A DNA stretch of 34,404 nt, from contig JAJKHX010000570.1 in NCBI GenBank assembly GCA_021154785.1, positions 1 to 34,404 of the forward strand, read 5' to 3'. Position 1 is the stretch's first letter; each line of letters starts with the position of its first letter. Under the pieces are notes generated by a model that was not told where the DNA came from, made no database searches, and saw only the letters and a list, made by a program, of their open reading frames with translations. The translations under genes were made by a program, and so were the position numbers. This document shows positions 32,548 through 34,404 of this stretch, one piece after another. The stretch comes from Nocardiopsis sp. (GTDB lineage: Bacteria > Actinomycetota > Actinomycetes > Streptosporangiales > Streptosporangiaceae).

Positions 32548-34300
32548 GGCTGCCTCCTTCTGCAGCAATCTGGGCCTCCACGGCCTGATCGACGTTCCCG
32601 TGAGTCTTGTCATCGCCGATGTGGTTTAGGACGCCGTCGCGTTCGAGCACCTCACGGACGGCTGGTTTCACGCGGGCGAGCCGCAGGGTCACATCGGCTT
32701 GTTCAGTGAGCTCGAGGATCTCGCGCATCTTCGCTGACCCTTGCGAGTCGATGAAGTCGATTCCCTCGCAATCGAGCACGATCCCGGTGATGCCAGGCGT
32801 GGACAACGCGACCTCCCGGACCCGGTCCTCCAGGGCGTCCGAGGTGGCGAAGAACAGGCCGCCGTCCAGCCGCAGGACGACGATCCCGGGGAACTGCTCG
32901 TCGCCGGGGTACTCGTCCAGCTGCCGGAAAGCCTGCGTGCCTGGCTCTCGTCCCAAGAGAGGCATGTGGGGGCGAGTGGCCACGGAGATGAGCCAGATCA
33001 GCGAGAACCCGACCCCGATGATCACTCCGGCGAGCACGCCGACCAGGAGCGTGGAGGTGATCGCCGCGATCGCGATCCAGAAGTCGAAGCGCTGCACCCT
33101 GGCCAGGCGGCGCATCTCGGGCACGTCCATCATCCCCATGACTACGGCCTCGATGATCAGGGCGGCCAGCACGGGCTTGGGCAGCTTCGAAAAGACCGGC
33201 GCTAGCACCACCAGGGTGAGCAGGACGGTTACACCGGAGGTAAGCGACGCCAGGCCGGTGCGGGCGCCCGCGTGGTCGTTCAGGGAGCTGGCTGACAGGC
33301 TCGTCGAGACCGGCATCCCCTGGAACAGGCCAGCGCCGGCGTTCGCGATGCCCTGAGCGGCCGATTCCTGGTCGATGTCAATGCGGTAGTGGTGCCTGGC
33401 CGCGAACGTCCTGGCGTCACCGGCGGTCTGGGAGAACCCGATGAGGACCAGTGCCACTGCCGCGACCGTGATCGTGCTGGCGTGATCGCCCAGCAGGTGA
33501 AGGCCTGGGACCTGGAGGACCGGCAGCCCTCTTGGCACGTCGCCGACCAAGGCCACCCCGTGGGTCCCGAGATCAAACAGCCATGACGCCACCAGACCGC
33601 CGACGACCAGGACAAGGGCCCCGGGGATGCGGGGCGCGATCGCCCTGAGCCCGAAGACCACAACCAGCGCGGCTACGCCGACCACCACGGTTGCCAGACT
33701 GGCGTCGGCGAGCGTGCCGAACCAGGACCATAGCTCCTGGAGCGGGTTCGAGCCGGTTACCTTTGTCCCCGTGAGCTTGGGAAGCTCGCCGATCACGACG
33801 TCGATCGCCGCACCGAACAGGAAGCCGGTGACCACGGCACGGGACAGGAACTGCGCGATCCACCCCATCTTGAGCACTGCGAGGACGAGGAACAGCACGC
33901 CGGAAACGACGGTAATCATCGCCACGAAGGACGCCACATCCTGGACTCCGGTGATCCCGGCCATCGCGACCGCGCTTGCGGCTACGGCCGCCAATCCCGA
34001 GCTCGGCCCGGTCGAGATCTGCCGGCTCGTCCCGAAGACCGCGTAAAGGATCGCACCGGCCGCCGCCGCGTACAGGCCGTTCTGCAGCGGGATCCCCGCG
34101 ATGCCGGCATAACCGAGGTTCTTCGGAACGATCAGGGCAGCGACGGTGACTCCGGCGATGAGATCACTCCTGAGCCAGCGGCGCTCGTACGAGCGGATCC
34201 ACCCGACCATCGGGATAAAGCGCCATCGATCCCGCGTCGGAGCCGGCCTGGCGCCTCTTATCGGTCCATCTGGTGCTGAGACCCGTCCCTTGTCATCCAT
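32534..34300 (-). CDS. SulP-family anion transporter with STAS domain
   Basis: From ATG 34300 (MDDKGRVSAPDG, GAGG 9 bp upstream) the protein has 588 residues; the frame stays open to the right edge, and an ATG at 34402 is also available. The N-terminal signature is YERRWLRSDLIAGVTVAALIVPKNLGYAGIAGIPLQNGLYAA, the SulP TM1-TM2 pattern with a Lys where many have Gln. FGTSRQISTGPSSGLAAVAA follows. About 12 further helices precede the STAS domain at roughly residues 460-575 (LRLDGGLFFATSDALEDRVRE, IVLDCEGIDFIDSQGSAKMREI). Substrates of this family include sulfate, bicarbonate and dicarboxylates, and cannot be chosen here. The small Cys-containing gene is coupled downstream. Confidence 0.94.
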   Translation of the reverse strand: MDDKGRVSAPDGPIRGARPAPTRDRWRFIPMVGWIRSYERRWLRSDLIAGVTVAALIVPKNLGYAGIAGIPLQNGLYAAAAGAILYAVFGTSRQISTGPSSGLAAVAASAVAMAGITGVQDVASFVAMITVVSGVLFLVLAVLKMGWIAQFLSRAVVTGFLFGAAIDVVIGELPKLTGTKVTGSNPLQELWSWFGTLADASLATVVVGVAALVVVFGLRAIAPRIPGALVLVVGGLVASWLFDLGTHGVALVGDVPRGLPVLQVPGLHLLGDHASTITVAAVALVLIGFSQTAGDARTFAARHHYRIDIDQESAAQGIANAGAGLFQGMPVSTSLSASSLNDHAGARTGLASLTSGVTVLLTLVVLAPVFSKLPKPVLAALIIEAVVMGMMDVPEMRRLARVQRFDFWIAIAAITSTLLVGVLAGVIIGVGFSLIWLISVATRPHMPLLGREPGTQAFRQLDEYPGDEQFPGIVVLRLDGGLFFATSDALEDRVREVALSTPGITGIVLDCEGIDFIDSQGSAKMREILELTEQADVTLRLARVKPAVREVLERDGVLNHIGDDKTHGNVDQAVEAQIAAEGGSRADI

Positions 34301-34404
34301 GCTCTGGTACCTCGCGAACTGGAGCGGTGAGGGGTTGCCGAGACGGCTCAGGGCAGGCGAAGGCTGGCTGGGCGAGGCGTGCCTGCGCGCGCCATCGTTC
34401 ATGG

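Overview
The window is about 34 kb of very high-GC DNA (my estimate is above 70%). It has many GTG starts, GGAGG-type ribosome sites and tightly packed or overlapping genes. The gene content (WS/DGAT, PHA synthase, AAA-LuxR giant regulator, DUF4242, SHOCT, Abhydrolase_9) points to a mycelial or soil-type actinomycete chromosome. I cannot name the genus from sequence alone.

Region A (1-7443) is a fatty-acyl and neutral-lipid locus. It holds the 3' part of a thiolase-like protein fused in frame to an enoyl-CoA hydratase and, converging on it, a fatty acyl-CoA ligase. Divergent from the ligase are two alpha/beta hydrolases, a WS/DGAT acyltransferase and a TetR/QsdR-type regulator, each overlapping the next. 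A strong palindrome sits between the divergent units. Together these genes could activate fatty acids, release them from esters and re-esterify them as triacylglycerol or wax ester.

Region B (7444-11451) has a decayed PQQ-propeller gene end and a perfect-phase 31-bp tandem repeat. It then has an MDR reductase and a 14-TM-type MFS exporter, divergent from an HxlR regulator with a C-terminal SCP2-like domain. The intergenic region there is full of CTTGA/TCAAG half-sites.

Region C (11452-17189) is a polyhydroxyalkanoate locus on the minus strand: Lrp/AsnC regulator, phaC, phaB and a Rv2258c-like methyltransferase. An APC-type permease is divergent from the Lrp gene across a perfect 8-bp inverted repeat.

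Region D (17032-24937) holds a multiply frameshifted FAD-dependent oxidoreductase pseudogene and a small DUF4242 protein. A very large AAA-LuxR regulator follows, whose reading frame has lost its expected stop and runs across the DUF4242 gene. Phosphoglucomutase and a sulfotransferase-like protein complete the region.

Region E (25128-34300) mixes small stress-type or hypothetical genes (DUF3040-like, CMD-like, SHOCT, DUF7144, GAP family), a membrane-anchored Abhydrolase_9 enzyme and a SulP-STAS transporter coupled to a Cys-containing small protein. Between them are at least five gene remnants: an unidentified fragment, a truncated membrane protein, DUF6325-like, LuxR and CPBP. Two intergenic spots carry the same palindrome, ATCACCC-N6-GGGTGAT.

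I saw no rRNA, tRNA, CRISPR array, transposase or phage module. No single feature is clearly a new defence or biosynthetic system. The most original leads are the thiolase/crotonase fusion, the LuxR read-through, the twin palindromes and the SulP-linked small protein.
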